Source of the DNA: Dermatemys mawii
Taxonomy: Eukaryota > Chordata > Testudines > Dermatemydidae
NCBI GenBank assembly: GCA_007922305.1
Contig: ML677476.1
Location: forward strand, 563,675-627,674
Direction of reading: 5' to 3'
DNA: 64,000 bases
In this document: positions 34,983 to 47,500 of the stretch, in pieces
Layout: the number at the start of each line of letters is the position of its first letter
Numbering within the stretch: position 1 is the stretch's first letter
Translations under genes and position numbers: made by a program
The notes under the pieces: generated by a model
What the model was told of the DNA's origin: nothing
Seen by the model: only the letters and a program-made list of their open reading frames with translations
The model's database searches: none

Positions 34983-35855
34983 GGCTCTGTTGATCTGTTG
35001 CTCCAACCCTACAGAGACCAACACCTACAAGATCTCCACCAAGCTTTCTCAAAACTACATTACCCGCGCAAGAAAATAAGGACACAGATCAACAAAGCCA
35101 GATGTGTACCCAGAAGCCTGCTGCTGCAAGACAAGCCCAAGAAAGAAAACAACAGAACACCACTGGCCATCACCTACAGTCCTCAGTTAAAGCCTCTCCA
35201 ACGCATCATCAGTGATCTACAACCCATCCTGGACAACAATCCCTCACTTTCACAGGCCTTGGGAGGCAGGCCAGTCCTGGCCTACAGACAACCTGCCAGC
35301 CTCAAGCATATTCTCACCAGCAACAGCACACCGTGCCATAATAACTCTAACTCAGGAACCAATCCATGCAACAAACCTCGATGCCAACTCTGCCCACACA
35401 TCTACGCCAGCAACACCATCACAGGACCAAACCAGATCAGCCACACCATCACTGGTTCATTCACCTGCACATCTACCAATGTAATATATGCCATTATGTG
35501 CCAGCAATGTCCCTCTGCTATGTACATCGGCCAAACTGGACAGTCCCTACGAAAAAGGATAAATGGACACAAATCAGATATCAGGAATGGCAGTATTCAA
35601 AAACCTGTAGGAGAGCACTTCAACCTCACTGGACACACCATAAAAGATTTAAAGGTCAGCATTTTGCAGCAAAAAAACTTCAAGTCCAGACTGCAAAGAG
35701 AGACTGCAGAGCTGCAATTCATTTGCAAATTTGACACAATCAGTTTGGGACTGAATAGAGATTTTGAATGGCTAGCTAACTACAAAAGCAGCTTCTCTTC
35801 TCTCGCTATTCACACTTCCAGTTCAACTGCTAGAGGAACACCTCACCCTCCCTGA
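34944..35855 (+). CDS. Penelope-like element ORF, C-terminal part with GIY-YIG endonuclease
   Basis: An open frame of 303 codons. The first ~13 codons are CR1 text, so the element's own sequence begins near 34983. Penelope-like elements encode a reverse transcriptase followed by a GIY-YIG endonuclease, and this is the C-terminal part only. Visible parts: an LRRI-like linker (PLQRIISDLQPIL), a conserved LGGRPVLAYRQPASLKHIL segment, a cysteine cluster (NPCNKPRCQLCPHI), then NVIYAIMCQQC and AMYIGQTGQSLRKRINGHKS, which fit GIY-YIG blocks. GEHF and the ELQFICKFDT segment follow. No stop interrupts it. The reverse transcriptase domain is missing, so the copy is 5'-truncated and not autonomous. It is a transposon protein, not a host gene. 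Confidence 0.85.
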   Translation: MGKCSERSYKNDSGSVDLLLQPYRDQHLQDLHQAFSKLHYPRKKIRTQINKARCVPRSLLLQDKPKKENNRTPLAITYSPQLKPLQRIISDLQPILDNNPSLSQALGGRPVLAYRQPASLKHILTSNSTPCHNNSNSGTNPCNKPRCQLCPHIYASNTITGPNQISHTITGSFTCTSTNVIYAIMCQQCPSAMYIGQTGQSLRKRINGHKSDIRNGSIQKPVGEHFNLTGHTIKDLKVSILQQKNFKSRLQRETAELQFICKFDTISLGLNRDFEWLANYKSSFSSLAIHTSSSTARGTPHPP

Positions 35856-36060
35856 TTAGAGATAACAAGCTGGTTCAGCCTGATTGGACTAACCTTGTTA
35901 TCTCCCACCTGGTTCTTGCCTACCTATTTATACCTGCCCCTGGATACTTCCACTGCATGCATCCGACAAAGTGGGTATTAACCCATGAAAGCTTATGCTC
36001 TGAAATTTTAGTTAGTCTTTAAGGTGCTACAGGACTCTGTCACTTCTGGATCTGGCAGTC
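34983..36060 (+). mobile_element. Penelope-like retroelement, 5'-truncated, with 3' terminal region
   Basis: The element runs from CTCTGTTGATCTGTTGCTCC through the endonuclease ORF to a 3' noncoding part. That part contains CACCTGGTTCTTGCCTACCT, AAAGTGGGTATTAACCCATG, AAAGCTTATGCTC and GTCTTTAAGGTGCTACAGGA, a 3' tail text widespread in reptile genomes. It sits between CR1 pieces on both sides. Confidence 0.8.
35961..36005 (+). ncRNA. Degenerate hammerhead-ribozyme-like motif
   Basis: CCGACAA (35963-35969) stands where a hammerhead has CUGANGA. It is followed by a stem TGGGT/ACCCA with loop ATTA (35972-35985), then GAAA (35987-35990), then GC-TTAT-GC as a minimal stem III and TC. Penelope-like elements are known to carry minimal hammerheads in their terminal repeats. 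Two core bases differ from consensus, so activity is unlikely. Stem I was not established. Confidence 0.5.
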
Positions 36061-36074
36061 TTTTGTCAAACAGA

Positions 36075-36190
36075 CATTGTAGGCTTGATACAGAAATCAC
36101 CAGGTGAAATTCTCTAGACTGAGTTATTCAGGAAATCAGACTAGATGATCGTACTGGTCCCTTTTGGCCTTAAAATCTATAAATCTATGT
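36075..36190 (+). repeat. CR1 LINE 3' tail
   Basis: GTGAAATTCTCTAGACTGAG, AGGAAATCAGACTAGATGAT and GGTCCCTTTTGGCCTTAAAA, then AATCTATAAATCTATG: a CR1 terminus in sense orientation. Confidence 0.85.
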
Positions 36191-36194
36191 TTCA

Positions 36195-38735
36195 TTAAAG
36201 CTCCACAATGAACTTTTGGCATCCATCTTATCTCCTGTCTCAGTTCCAATCAATCCAGCCTCTCATGTATTAAATCTTCTTCAGAGGCTGACTTTCTGCC
36301 AAGCAGAAAGCTTCCACTCTGCTGCAGAAGAACAATTGGAGGATAAAGTGAATGTGTTTGTGGCTTTAATATGTTTAGCATATTGTTTGGTTCACAAAGG
36401 GCGCCTGGTCCAGGACTCATTAGAGTCCGTGGGAGCCTTTCCATTTAGTGGGCCCTGGATCGGGCCCTTATTTCACATCACACGTCCCCGAAACATGCAG
36501 TCCACTTCATGCTCGTGTATCCGTGTTCCTATCTCTATTGCCCTTGCAGTGTATATGGAGAGCTCTTTAGGACGATCAAATATTGAATTAGGCCAGGATT
36601 CAGGGGAGGACTTCAGCATGTGCTTAAATCTCATTGATTTCAAGCACGTGCTGAAGTGCGGTCCTTCCAGAATCATGCCCTTAATGTGCGGTAGAACCTC
36701 ACTGATTCAACCACCTTGTATTGGTTAAATAGCAGAGGTGACAGGAGCGATGTGTCACTCTCCCTCCAGACATCACACAGTCTGAATAGAAAGAGATCAC
36801 GAAAGAAATGTTCCCCTGACGATAGGAGGGGCTGACTAGTGACCGCTGCATTAAGGTTTCCTGACACTTTCCATTACGTAGAATTCTTACAGCCTGAGTT
36901 AAAAGCGTTACAAATTGCCATTTCCCTTTTCTCGCTTGTGCTCCTGCCACAGGAAATTTCCACTATCGCTGACCAGTTCACGGCCATCCTCAACTAGCAG
37001 CAGATGCTGCTGCCAGAGCAGGACAGAGAAACTGGTTGGGCTAAAATCCCCCTATCTGTAAATCCCCATGGCCTATTTGCCCTCCTCCTTTCAGAGGGGC
37101 AGGTGGTGTGATAAAGAAAGATAAACAGGCCACATTTCTCCTCAACTACTCCACAGACACAGCAAGTGGTGCCAGTGGCTAATCCTCACTCTGGGAGCAA
37201 TACAGGGGTAGGAGCTCTTCCAGTGCCAGGAGTGGGACAAAAGAGAGAGAGCACCAGGCTGGACTGGGCTGCCCCCTGACAGTCCCCAGCAATGCAGTCT
37301 GCACTCTAGGAAAACAACCTTCTCCGGCTGGTTAGTGCCGTAAGTCAAGTAGTAGCTGTGCATGCTGAAAGTTCAGGGTTTTAACCCTAGGGCTGACTTA
37401 TGAATGGGAGGCGTTTTATGCATAAGCATAAATATACATTTGTTTGGTTTTTAAAAGAAATCTAGGAAACGATATGCAAAATCCCCTTCATTACAAGAAC
37501 TCTGTTAAGGTTGCAAAGCCCATCCGTCGACAGTCAAGATATGCCAGATTTATGGTTGCCCTTGTGCATATGCATTATGATACAATCCTTAACTGACATG
37601 ATCACGTGCTTGTTTTCAAACAAGACCCCTGTCTCATTCAGTGCACAGGCTGGACACAGAAGGGGCCAGAATTAAGGTTGCATAGGCAATTGTAAATCTG
37701 GCATTTACTAACTTGCAAGAGCTTGACTTCGTAACCTAAGTAATGTTCTTTTAACGTATTTATGTGTGTGTGTGATTTAATATATAGGTTAACAATAATA
37801 TATACCTGCAGAATATTAGAAAATCTGTAAATTTGAAGCCTGGTTAAATTAATCAAATCTGATTAATATTTTTCAAATAAACTCAATAAATGGCACTTTT
37901 ATAAATAAATCACAACCAGTAGCTTTTTCCCCTTTGAAGGAATTTAGCAATCACAAGGATTGTAAATGTTTAAAATGAGACATTAGCTACAGGAAACAGA
38001 TAGTAACTGGACGTATTTAGTGTATGAATTACAAGGGGAAATGGCCTTCATTTCAGAAGAAGTGAGAGATTCACATATGAAATATGCATCATAAAAAGTG
38101 AACTTTGCTCTCAATTTCATAATGCTGCTTTTGTGTGATTCTTTCCTTACTGGAGCCTCTGAACGACTCTTAATCCTCTCTCTTACTAAGACAGTGGGCT
38201 CACTGCTACCTTCCATAACACTGTAGTTCCTGACTTTCCTACTTTCCCCATGACGATCAATGAGTATTCAACAATGTCCAGCTTCTCTTCTTTGCACCAT
38301 AAAATGAAAAGCACGGTCATTCAGACCACAGAAGAATGCATTTGTTCAACCTAGCTATGCCACACTACAGTTTAACTCTGTTATAGTCTCATGCCTTTTT
38401 CTTTACGCTACTTGTTTTCAGTTCCGGGGCCACAGATCAATTTTCCACGTCCGCAGTTTGTGGCTAAGGTCACTCTAAATTGGGCCCAGCCTACAGCATC
38501 ATTTACAGCCATGAAATCATAATCGGATTGTGACATTCATCTGAGAAAATTCCATCATTCAAAGATAAGTCGTATCCAGACATCAACTTTTCCCCTCCCC
38601 ACAAGCGCAATCTGACAGACCTGTTGATATCTGAAAACTGAAGAGTCTGAAGACTTTTTTTTCTTTCATGTAACATGCAACACATACAAGAGGAGAGACC
38701 CCCAGCCAGAAAAGACCCATCTATCTTCTGCCTGT
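36195..38735. other. Intergenic, no feature recognised
   Basis: No gene is visible. An internal near-inverse pair (GGACTTCAGCATGTGCTTAA near 36609, AAGCACGTGCTGAAGTGC near 36642) is a degenerate palindrome like others common in reptile DNA. Confidence 0.4.
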
Positions 38736-38739
38736 GCAG

Positions 38740-39200
38740 GTAATTTACAGACTATGATTAGCTCCCTTCTTAATCCTCTTTTCAATAAGCTTAAATAAAT
38801 AAGCCAAGTTCCTTAAATGTCTTTCTGTGCAGAGTGTTTTCCAAACTTTGAATCATTCTTGTAGCACTTATCTGAATCCTTTCCAATTTTTCAGAGCTCT
38901 TTCTGAACACCAGGACTGTACAGACTATTTCAGTAGTGCTGTGTGCAGATGCATATCACCTTCCTGCTCCTGCTCAATATTCCCCTCTTCATACATACAA
39001 GAATTGTATTAGCTCTTGCATCGCCTCAGCGTCACACAGAGAACTCATGTTCAGCTGGGTATCTACCATTCCCTCTAAAGATTTTTCAGTCACTCCCTTC
39101 CAGCATATGACCTACCTTCTTTTGTTCTTAGATGAATTTGGCTGTATAAAATGCATGTTTGATTGTCCCCAGCTTAACGAGCAATCCGGATCACTTTGAC
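38740..39200 (-). repeat. CR1 LINE fragment, antisense
   Basis: AATCATTCTTGTAGCACTTA, TCTGAATCCTTTCCAATTTT, CAGCGTCACACAGAGAACTC, ATGTTCAGCTGGGTATCTAC and GCTTAACGAGCAATCCGGAT follow the reverse complement of the CR1 region between the reverse transcriptase and the 3' tail. Confidence 0.85.
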
Positions 39201-39204
39201 TAGG

Positions 39205-41240
39205 AAACAGTCCTGCTCATTATTTACTGCGATTATTTTGCACTTAATCAGCAGCATTTTAGAAAGTGGTCAACTTTTAAGATTGATTTCCTCTAAGCTT
39301 TAAAGAGTTTGCAGAGAAGCAATGTATATTAATGGAAGTAATATTAATGTTAATCAATATTTCTACATAATATTATATATTAGATTAGTTAAATAACAGT
39401 CTGCAGAGCAATAAGAGTTTTTCTATTTTCTTGCTGATTCTGCTGCTTTGGTCTTGCTCTTATAAAAGGCTTAAAGGCCATGCTCAGTTTTAGGCCCACA
39501 TGCATAGGTTAAAGCTCAGCATGTGGTTAAGTGTTTTGCTGGATTAAGGCCTTTATGTCTGAGGAGTTCAATGTAAACAGCTGCTGCACTGATGCAGAGT
39601 AAGAGGAATCATCTAGTTTTTTAAGCAGGCATTATTTGGTTAGGACATATTCTGCTCTTGGTCAGCCAAATGCTGAGGGTTCATTCAGTGCCATGTAATA
39701 TTACTCATCTTTTATCAGTGTTACAATTTCAGTGGTTCAAATCAAGTATTAAGCCTAACTCCACTTTCTCCCAAACAGATTGTTTAAAGAGACACTCAGA
39801 AGTGTTAATTTGGTCCAAAATGCAAACTCTGAATAAAAGAAAAACAAGAAGTTTTTTTTATCAAATCAAAGAGCAACAAAAACAATTCCTAAAGGGTGTT
39901 TGTGGGTGTGTGTTTAAAGCATTACATATGACAACAGGAAACCCCATTCCTTTGACGTGATTGCAAGCCAGATATTGCAGAATTGTTATAAAGCATGAGA
40001 TGCTGGAAGTATAATGGACTGGTACCAAAATTATAAACTGAAGTGGTATTGATACTCAAGCCACTTGTTTCAAATCCTGCAACAGGGCTTCATGCAGGAG
40101 CAGTGGTGCATCCATGTAGAACTAATTGTATGGTCAGGGCTGACATTAGCGACGTTGGTGAGCCGATCCAGGCTTTCTTTAAATGTGTAGATTGTCGTTT
40201 TCAGCCTACAGGTTAGTCACTAGATGTCACGTGTTATTGCTGCACCCTTATTGGTGGACAGAAATCAGGAACATAGTGAATAGCAACTCACAGGTAGGGA
40301 ACTTTCTAGGTTGAATTTTTATCCAAATAAAAATTTGCACTAAAATCCATAAAACTTTCAGGACTGGCTAACAGTTTCACAAACACTCCCAGTGGCTGTC
40401 TGAACACTCTTGAAGGAGTAATATTACCCCCTCAAATCTTAATGAACCTCAGACTCTGTTGTTTTATCAAGAAAATATGCACAAATCCATATTTTTGCTG
40501 TTCTAACAGCTTTACTGAAGGATCTATTTTTTATGGCTGAGCAAAGAGAAACTCAAAGAACAAATAACTATAGATTCCTACATTCCAAAGCCAGAAGGGA
40601 TTGTTGTGGTCATCTAGTCTGACCTCCTGTATAAAATGGGCTATAGAATGTCTCGTAAATAATTCCTGCTTGAACCAGAGCATAATTAACCTAAATAGTA
40701 AAATGTAAAGTGTAGTTTTAAAAATCTTTCAGTGCTAGTAATCTAAGCCTTTTTTGTAACAAATAAAGACATTGGTGGGTTTTTTTTAATATGGTGTTTA
40801 ACTTCTTCCCCTTCAAACAATTATTCATTAAAAAGTTTTTCTACTTAATTCTTGTATGCTTTAGAGATTGTAAAACAGAATCAAGGGGTGCTTCTTAGAC
40901 TTAGTAAAATCAATTCTCTGTGTTAAGCTAGTCCTGGTGCTAAGGGTTAAGTGGTTTCTCATACTTCATATCAGATAAAGGGTTTTTTTCCCCCTTTTTT
41001 TTAATGAGAGCAATTTATATCTTGGTGAAATGACTAAGTTCTCCTGCATTTTAGAGTCGATAGCTACGTGAACCAGCTGTTTTCCATTTTTGAAATACCG
41101 TCATGCCAACATTATCTATTACTAGAAACGAACTAGAAGAGAAACTTTGCACTACAAATTATATGAAACATGTAAATCACCCAGCTTGTTTTAGCATTTA
41201 ATAATATTTCATATACAGAAGCAGCCTGTGGAATAGGAAT
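39205..41240. other. Intergenic upstream of RHAG with one CR1 tail
   Basis: An antisense CR1 end lies at about 40568-40690 (CCAGAAGGGATTGTTGTGGT, CATCTAGTCTGACCTCCTGT). Otherwise nothing is recognised. A GATA-type site AGATAA lies at 40973-40978 and an E-box CAGCTG at 41074-41079. Confidence 0.5.
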
Positions 41241-41249
41241 CAATTAACT

Positions 41250-41411
41250 GAACCCTACTACTCCCCTCCCCTGCTGGGTGTGACACTTGGGCCAGTCTTT
41301 CTTCTTGGCAGTATCATCCAGCCCCATTGAAGGCAAACAGCAAACCTCTCTCTTTATCAAGCCGTTGCAGCCTTGAACACTGTCACTATGCCTTCAGCCT
41401 TTGCTACCAAC
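41250..41411 (+). promoter_or_regulatory. RHAG: Putative RHAG proximal promoter / 5' UTR
   Basis: The stretch before the RHAG start has no TATA box. It carries CCCCTCCCC and GGTGTG (CACCC-like) near 41265-41281 and a GATA site, TTATCA (reverse TGATAA), at 41354-41359, 53 bases before the ATG at 41412. CACCC plus GATA is the usual erythroid promoter combination, and RHAG is an erythroid gene. The transcription start is not visible. Confidence 0.45.
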
Positions 41412-41535
41412 ATGAGGTTCAAATTCTCTATCCTGGCAATTTTTCTGGAGGTATTAATGATCATTTTGTTTGGGATATTTGTCAGATATGAAAACAGCCA
41501 GCCCATCCCAAAGGATCAACTCTTTCTATATCCAT
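41412..41535 (+). CDS. RHAG: RHAG exon 1
   Basis: 124 coding bases, donor GTAAGT. It encodes [20 protein letters not shown], the first membrane helix, then the short extracellular loop [15 protein letters not shown]. No N-X-S/T sequon occurs in this loop. Confidence 0.93.
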
Positions 41536-44500
41536 GTAAGTATTATTGTTTGTATAGCAGGGTAAGATTTGGAGAAGCTGAGGTTGCAATAGTCCTTTGA
41601 GTGATCACTAGCATTGTGCAGGAATTCAGGCTCATCTGTTAAAATGCATTGTATTGCTGCTTATCAACCTTTCTGTTCTGTTTATTCTATAACCCTAACG
41701 GCACCAGGGATTGGGCAGGGTATGCACTTACCACTAACCAGAATTCTAACCCTAGTTCGACAGGTTCCACTCACTGAATCATAGCATTTGGGAAAGTTAT
41801 AACATATGATCCTTAGGCATTTTTGTTCGTTATGTTGTAAAAGTTTGAAGCTATTCTGGGATGTTCTTTCCCTGGACAATAATATTGCTGTTTCTCATCT
41901 CCCAAAGAGCTGATCCATGGGAATGAAATAGTATCAAGGACACTTTACAAATGGGGATCATGTGATTTGCTGACATCAACTGAGAGAGTATTTTCTGAAA
42001 CTGCCTTCTCAGCTATTTTTTATTTTTGACTAAAAGAGCCTTAGTGTCGTAAAGGTTAGTAGGCATCATTCTTGGTGCATTATTTCAACTGCTCTTTCAG
42101 TGATTGCTACAGGAAGGACAGATCTATGGGCTCTTTTCATTGATTATTTTATTAGCCATGTGCTGCTAATATGCCGCTCATACAGTATATGGTATGGTCT
42201 CCATGTGGGGGAGCTGGGAAAACAGTACGTTATTCAGATGTGAATTGACCAACATGGAAAATCAAAGTCAGCTACGTTGGGGCAACCCTGATGAAGTCAA
42301 TGCAGCAGAGTCACCGAGAAAAGAATTTTGCCCTGATTATTCTCCTTGGAACAGACATACAGGAGTTTCCATCCTAGAGCAGAGTGATGGTCCATCTAGT
42401 TCAGTCTCTCATCTCCTGTCTCAATGTATCTCAAGTGTTTTTAACAAACCCGTCACTGATATCTAAGCACCAGGTGCCTGATCCAAAGAGCACTGAAGTC
42501 TGAGAGTCTTTCCATTGATTTCAGTGGGCCCATGAAATCTCACTGCCTGCAGCTAAGCACCTAATCCTGAACTGTACTGGACCCAAGGGTGGGAAAAGAT
42601 GGCATTGTACCATCTCGGCCCTCTCCCACTTTCTGTGGCTGCCAGGGCCTTGCTTGGATCCTGCCGTCAATTATGGCAGCTCTGAGGCTGCTCCACTTAT
42701 ATAAGCTGGTAACTCCCTGAAAAAATGCTGTTATGTCCACCAGGGATTGCCAGAGTTCAGCAGGGCTCCAGCCACACTTCCTCTCCCTGGCAGCCCCCTG
42801 GCATGCTTCATACAGTGGAAGGCCTGAAGGAGATAGTGTAGAGCAAGGAATCTCCTGCTACTAATTCTAGGCAGCTTTATGGTCCCTTTGCACTGCCAGA
42901 GTGATCTTTGGGCCAAGAATTTGACCCCCTGGGACTGATTCTGCACTGCCCAGCTCTTTGTGTAGTCATTTATACCCATGCAAAGCCATTCTGATTTGAT
43001 ATGGTCCAACTCTCACCTTGCACAGGTATAAACGACAGGTACAAGGGCATGGTGAATCAGACATGCTGCCATGTAACATACATGCCCATATTCTGTACTA
43101 CATAATTGGATTTTAATCATACACACAGATTTAGTATAGTATGTAAAAACTCTTGTATGGATTTTCCATACAAGTTATAAGACATCTCAGCATTATTCTA
43201 ACTCCTTTCTTCTGCGGATCTCTAAGGCACCTTACAAAGAAAAGTGGAAGCAGACAGAGGTCAAGTAACTCATGCAAAGTCACATAGAGAGGCAATTGCA
43301 GAGCTGGGGTGAAAATCCTGATCTCCTGACTCCATGCTTCCTCACCAATATGCTTAGTGGCCAGGGAATGTAACTTCTGATTTGCACTCTATATTGGTCA
43401 GTGAAAAACATGTGAAAAGCCTGTAAGCCCTGGGTCTTAAGAAGCTTGTTACTTGTGAAGGAAAAAACGGCAGTAGAGGAGCACTTCTGCAAACATAGGG
43501 GGATTGTGTTAAATTGGAAAAATGTAGTAGCCTACCTCCGCTATAACCATAGGGAGTATAATTATTATCATTATTAATCATTAATGTCATCCGTCCTTTT
43601 GTAACACCTACAAAGGGGCTTTGCACACCCTAGAAAACACAAAACAGATAATTTTCTGCCTCAGAGAGCTCACACACAAGGTGTGATAGTATTTCATTTA
43701 GCCCCTTCTTCATCTCCCGCCAATGTTTTTGGCTAAACATATTTGTTGAATCTGGCCTTCAACTTAGACTGTAAGCTCTAAACTTAGACTGTAAGCTCTT
43801 CAGGGTAGGGACAGAATCTCACGACATATGTATAGCACAATGGGGCGTTGGTATGCTTCAGGCTTTCTAGACTAGTTTAATAGAGATGTTAATCAGATCT
43901 GCTACTGTGAACTTCTGCGCTTGTCTGGAATCCCATTGGATCTGCCTGAGGATGTAACGTAGAATAGGTTATACTTCTTTAATTACCTAAACTGAGGGAG
44001 CGTGTATGGTTCGGTTGGCTCAAATATTCTGTTTTCCCATTGCTTTTGGTTTTGTACATTTAAAGTACAGACCTGCTCATTTGTGCAAGTGATGCCTCAG
44101 AAGTGACCGGAATGAGGTGATGGTGGAGACATGTCTAATAGATTTTGGGGAGGTGTTGCAAGCATAAGAGCTTGCAGAGAAGGAGGAGAAGACAAAGGAG
44201 CCATCATGTCTGGCATCCTAGGTGATACAGAGAGGATGTGGGAGCGGAGGGAGGACATGAAAGCAGAGCAGGCCCATGACATTGGCAGAGGCCCCATGAC
44301 GTAGGGTGTTGAAAGCAAGCATAAGAAGTGCAAAAGTCTCCATAGTGCTGGGTGCTGTAGAAACTCTTCCGACAGCTCCTAGCAGACCCCCTTTGACTGG
44401 GGGCTGAAATTGGGGCGGCACAGGACTACTACTCTGCCCTGCACCAGAGGAATTTTCCCTTAGCTATTTGCAGCACTTTCATGGCCTCTATATGCTGTCA

Positions 44501-47500
44501 GGCAGAGTATAGGGGGCTAACTCTACTTTAGAGCCTCTAGGACAGATCCTCAGCAGGTCCATTTGGCTGTGTTGGTGCCAGTATATATGCAACACTGTAA
44601 TCTCATTAGTCTCAGCTGAAGTCACTATTAGTTATTTTACACCCCAGAGAATCCCTGTGGGACTGACACGTTTCCTGCATGGAGATCAGCAATCATGCAG
44701 AGCGGCCCAGCAGTGGAACTGCTAAATCAGCATTGTGCTGCACTGGCAGAACTGCATGCGTTGGCTTCAGACAGCCCCTTCCTGTCTCATGCCTTTCTCA
44801 AGATACTGCTCACAAGCTCTGTATTTCACAAGCCTCTAAGTATCCCTCCAGAACAGTACAAGGCTTTGTATATCCCCCAGATGAAGTTCTGGCCCATTTC
44901 TTTCATGTAGAAGTATGGGCTGGTGCGGGTCAGCTTAGCACCATGGACTTTTAAGAGGTGTTGGCCCTTATCAAAGGCTTCATGAAACAGTTGTCCAGCC
45001 CAATCTGGTTTAAAATTAGGCAGACCCCGGGCTTCCTACATGAGCCAAGGGGAGGAACCGAGGGAGGACAGTGCTGAGGTAGAGACTGTCCTGAAATCTC
45101 ACAGACCTTGCTGATCATTGCAATGGCTGTGTCTGCACTAGGGAAAAGGGTAGTGTTTCAAACACATTTGAATGGACACCTTTGAAGGATTAATTTAATT
45201 AGTAGTCAATATGCTTCTTTAACATTAACACATTTTAATGAATCAATTTTAACAGTGGGGACAATTAACCATTGGAACAATTACCTGGGGATGTGATAGA
45301 GTCACTATCTCTTGGAATCTTCAAATCAAGATGGGGTGCCTTTCTCAAAGGTATCTCAAAAAGTAGCTGGGGGCTGAGACAGATTCGGGGTGAGAGTCTC
45401 TGGCCTAAGCTATGCAGGAGGTCAGATGAGAAATGATATTGGTTCTATTTGCCCTTAAAAATCTATGAACTGACAACATTTTAAATGGGGCTTTGAACTT
45501 AGTATAGACAAGGCAGACATGCTTAAAACGTGTTAGCTAATCATGGTCAACCTTTAGGAGAGCCTAGGATAAGCACCAACTAGTTTACGTGTTTTTAAAC
45601 ACAATTGTGCCAGTCCATACTAAGGGCTAGGTAGAATTTTTTTCAAAAAATAGCTATGTCCCATTTTCAAAAGAGACTTAGGAGCCTCAACAAAAGGCAA
45701 TGTGACTTAGGCACCAGAGAGCCTAAGACAGTTTTGAAACTGGTACTTGGCCTCTATTGAAAATGTTACCCTAGATCATGCTTAGCATCATTTTCATTAA
45801 CACTCAGTAAAAGGCAGTGCTTTTTCTAGCATAAACAGAAATGTAGGGCTGAAGGGACCTTGCAAGGTCATCAAGTCCAGCCCTCTGTGCTGAGGCAGGA
45901 CTAAGTAAACTTAGATCATCCCTGACAGGTGTTTGTCCAACCTGTTCTTAAACACCTCCAATGATGGAAGTTTCACAACATCCCTTGGAAGTCTATTCCA
46001 GAATTTATTGTTAGAAGGTTTTTCCTAATATCGAATTTAAATCTCCTTTGCTGCAAATTAAACCCATTACTACTTCTCCTACCCTCAGTGGACATGGCGA
46101 ACAATTGATAACCATCCTTTTTATAACCACCCTTAACATATTTGAAAACTGTTATCCAGTCCCCCCACCCCCTCACATTCCCGAATATTCTTTTCTCAAG
46201 ACATGGGATGCTATATATAGACATAATTGATTGGTTAAGATTAAACAGACTTCTTTGTTTTGTTTCTGTGGTGAATTAAGGAAAAGATTGCAAATAGCAA
46301 GTAACAGCCTGATAGAACAAACCATAACCTCCACCAGGAGGAAAATAAATGCTGTTCAGGGCTGTTTCTGTGTGGGGAAACATAATTACTGCCCTTGCTG
46401 TTTCTTAGGGAATGTACATGGCTCAGTTGACTGAGAGTAGAAAAAATCAATATTAAATCATGTTGTGATGCAACGTTCCACTTCAGTGTATCAAATTCAT
46501 GTGTAAGGTAACTCTGTTGAAGTCAATGGAGTTACACCAAGGGTTAAGTCCATTCTATCTTGTTATACTCGTAGTGAGCTGGATCAGGAGAAATGTTCAA
46601 ATACTTACTTGTAGAGATGCTTCACATTCATTTCTGTGGAAGCAGAGCAAATAGTCTGTTTTTCTATAAAAGCCACAATAGATGTTTTTGTAGAGTTTAT
46701 TTTACAGATTTATCCAGATTTCATGGAATGGCTTTGCAAGGGTCATAACACTTAATAAATTCTGTGCATTGGTTATGCTTACAATTTCAGGCCTGATCCC
46801 ACAAGCTGTTGGTTGCAGGGATGGAGAATTGGCAATAATAAAATATAGTAATAATAATTATTACTATCTGTAGAGCAGCTATAAACTTTTTTTCCTATTA
46901 ATTTTGACCCTTGTTTCTCCCAGTGAGGGGGAAACAGGAACTGTCACTTCATTTGATTATCTGGGAATATCATTCGGACACGAATCCAGAAACTACCAAC
47001 TTACTTTTGTCTCTTTTTCATTCAAAAGAAAAGGTCCGTGACCATCTGTGACTGAGCCCCTCTGGGCTGTTGTATCCCTGAATCTGGGAAGAATTATTGC
47101 TTGTGGTGGTTTGCTCTGAAAGGTCCTGGTAATGTCATTTTAACTGAGGGATTAAGATCAGATCAGGGAGGTCTCTGGTGCTGTGTGAGGTCTTTAATTT
47201 CCTATTAATACTGGCTACTTGGAGGCCGCTGCTAGATTTCCCATAAACAAGTAGGGAATGTTTTTTTCTAGGCTTGTTATTCAGCTGTGGAAGTTTCCAT
47301 TGGAGAATGGGCCTAAAACTGTAGCTGCAGAAGCACAGCCAACTATATGGAAAGAGTAGGGAGGGTGCCTATGCTGTCTTTGTAGTGGGACATTCTGGAG
47401 ATGGAAATCAGCTGGAACTGTTTGGCAAAAGCACATGGTGAAATTCTATGGCCTGTGTTGGGCAGGAGGTCAGACCAGATGATCATAATAAAGGTCCATT

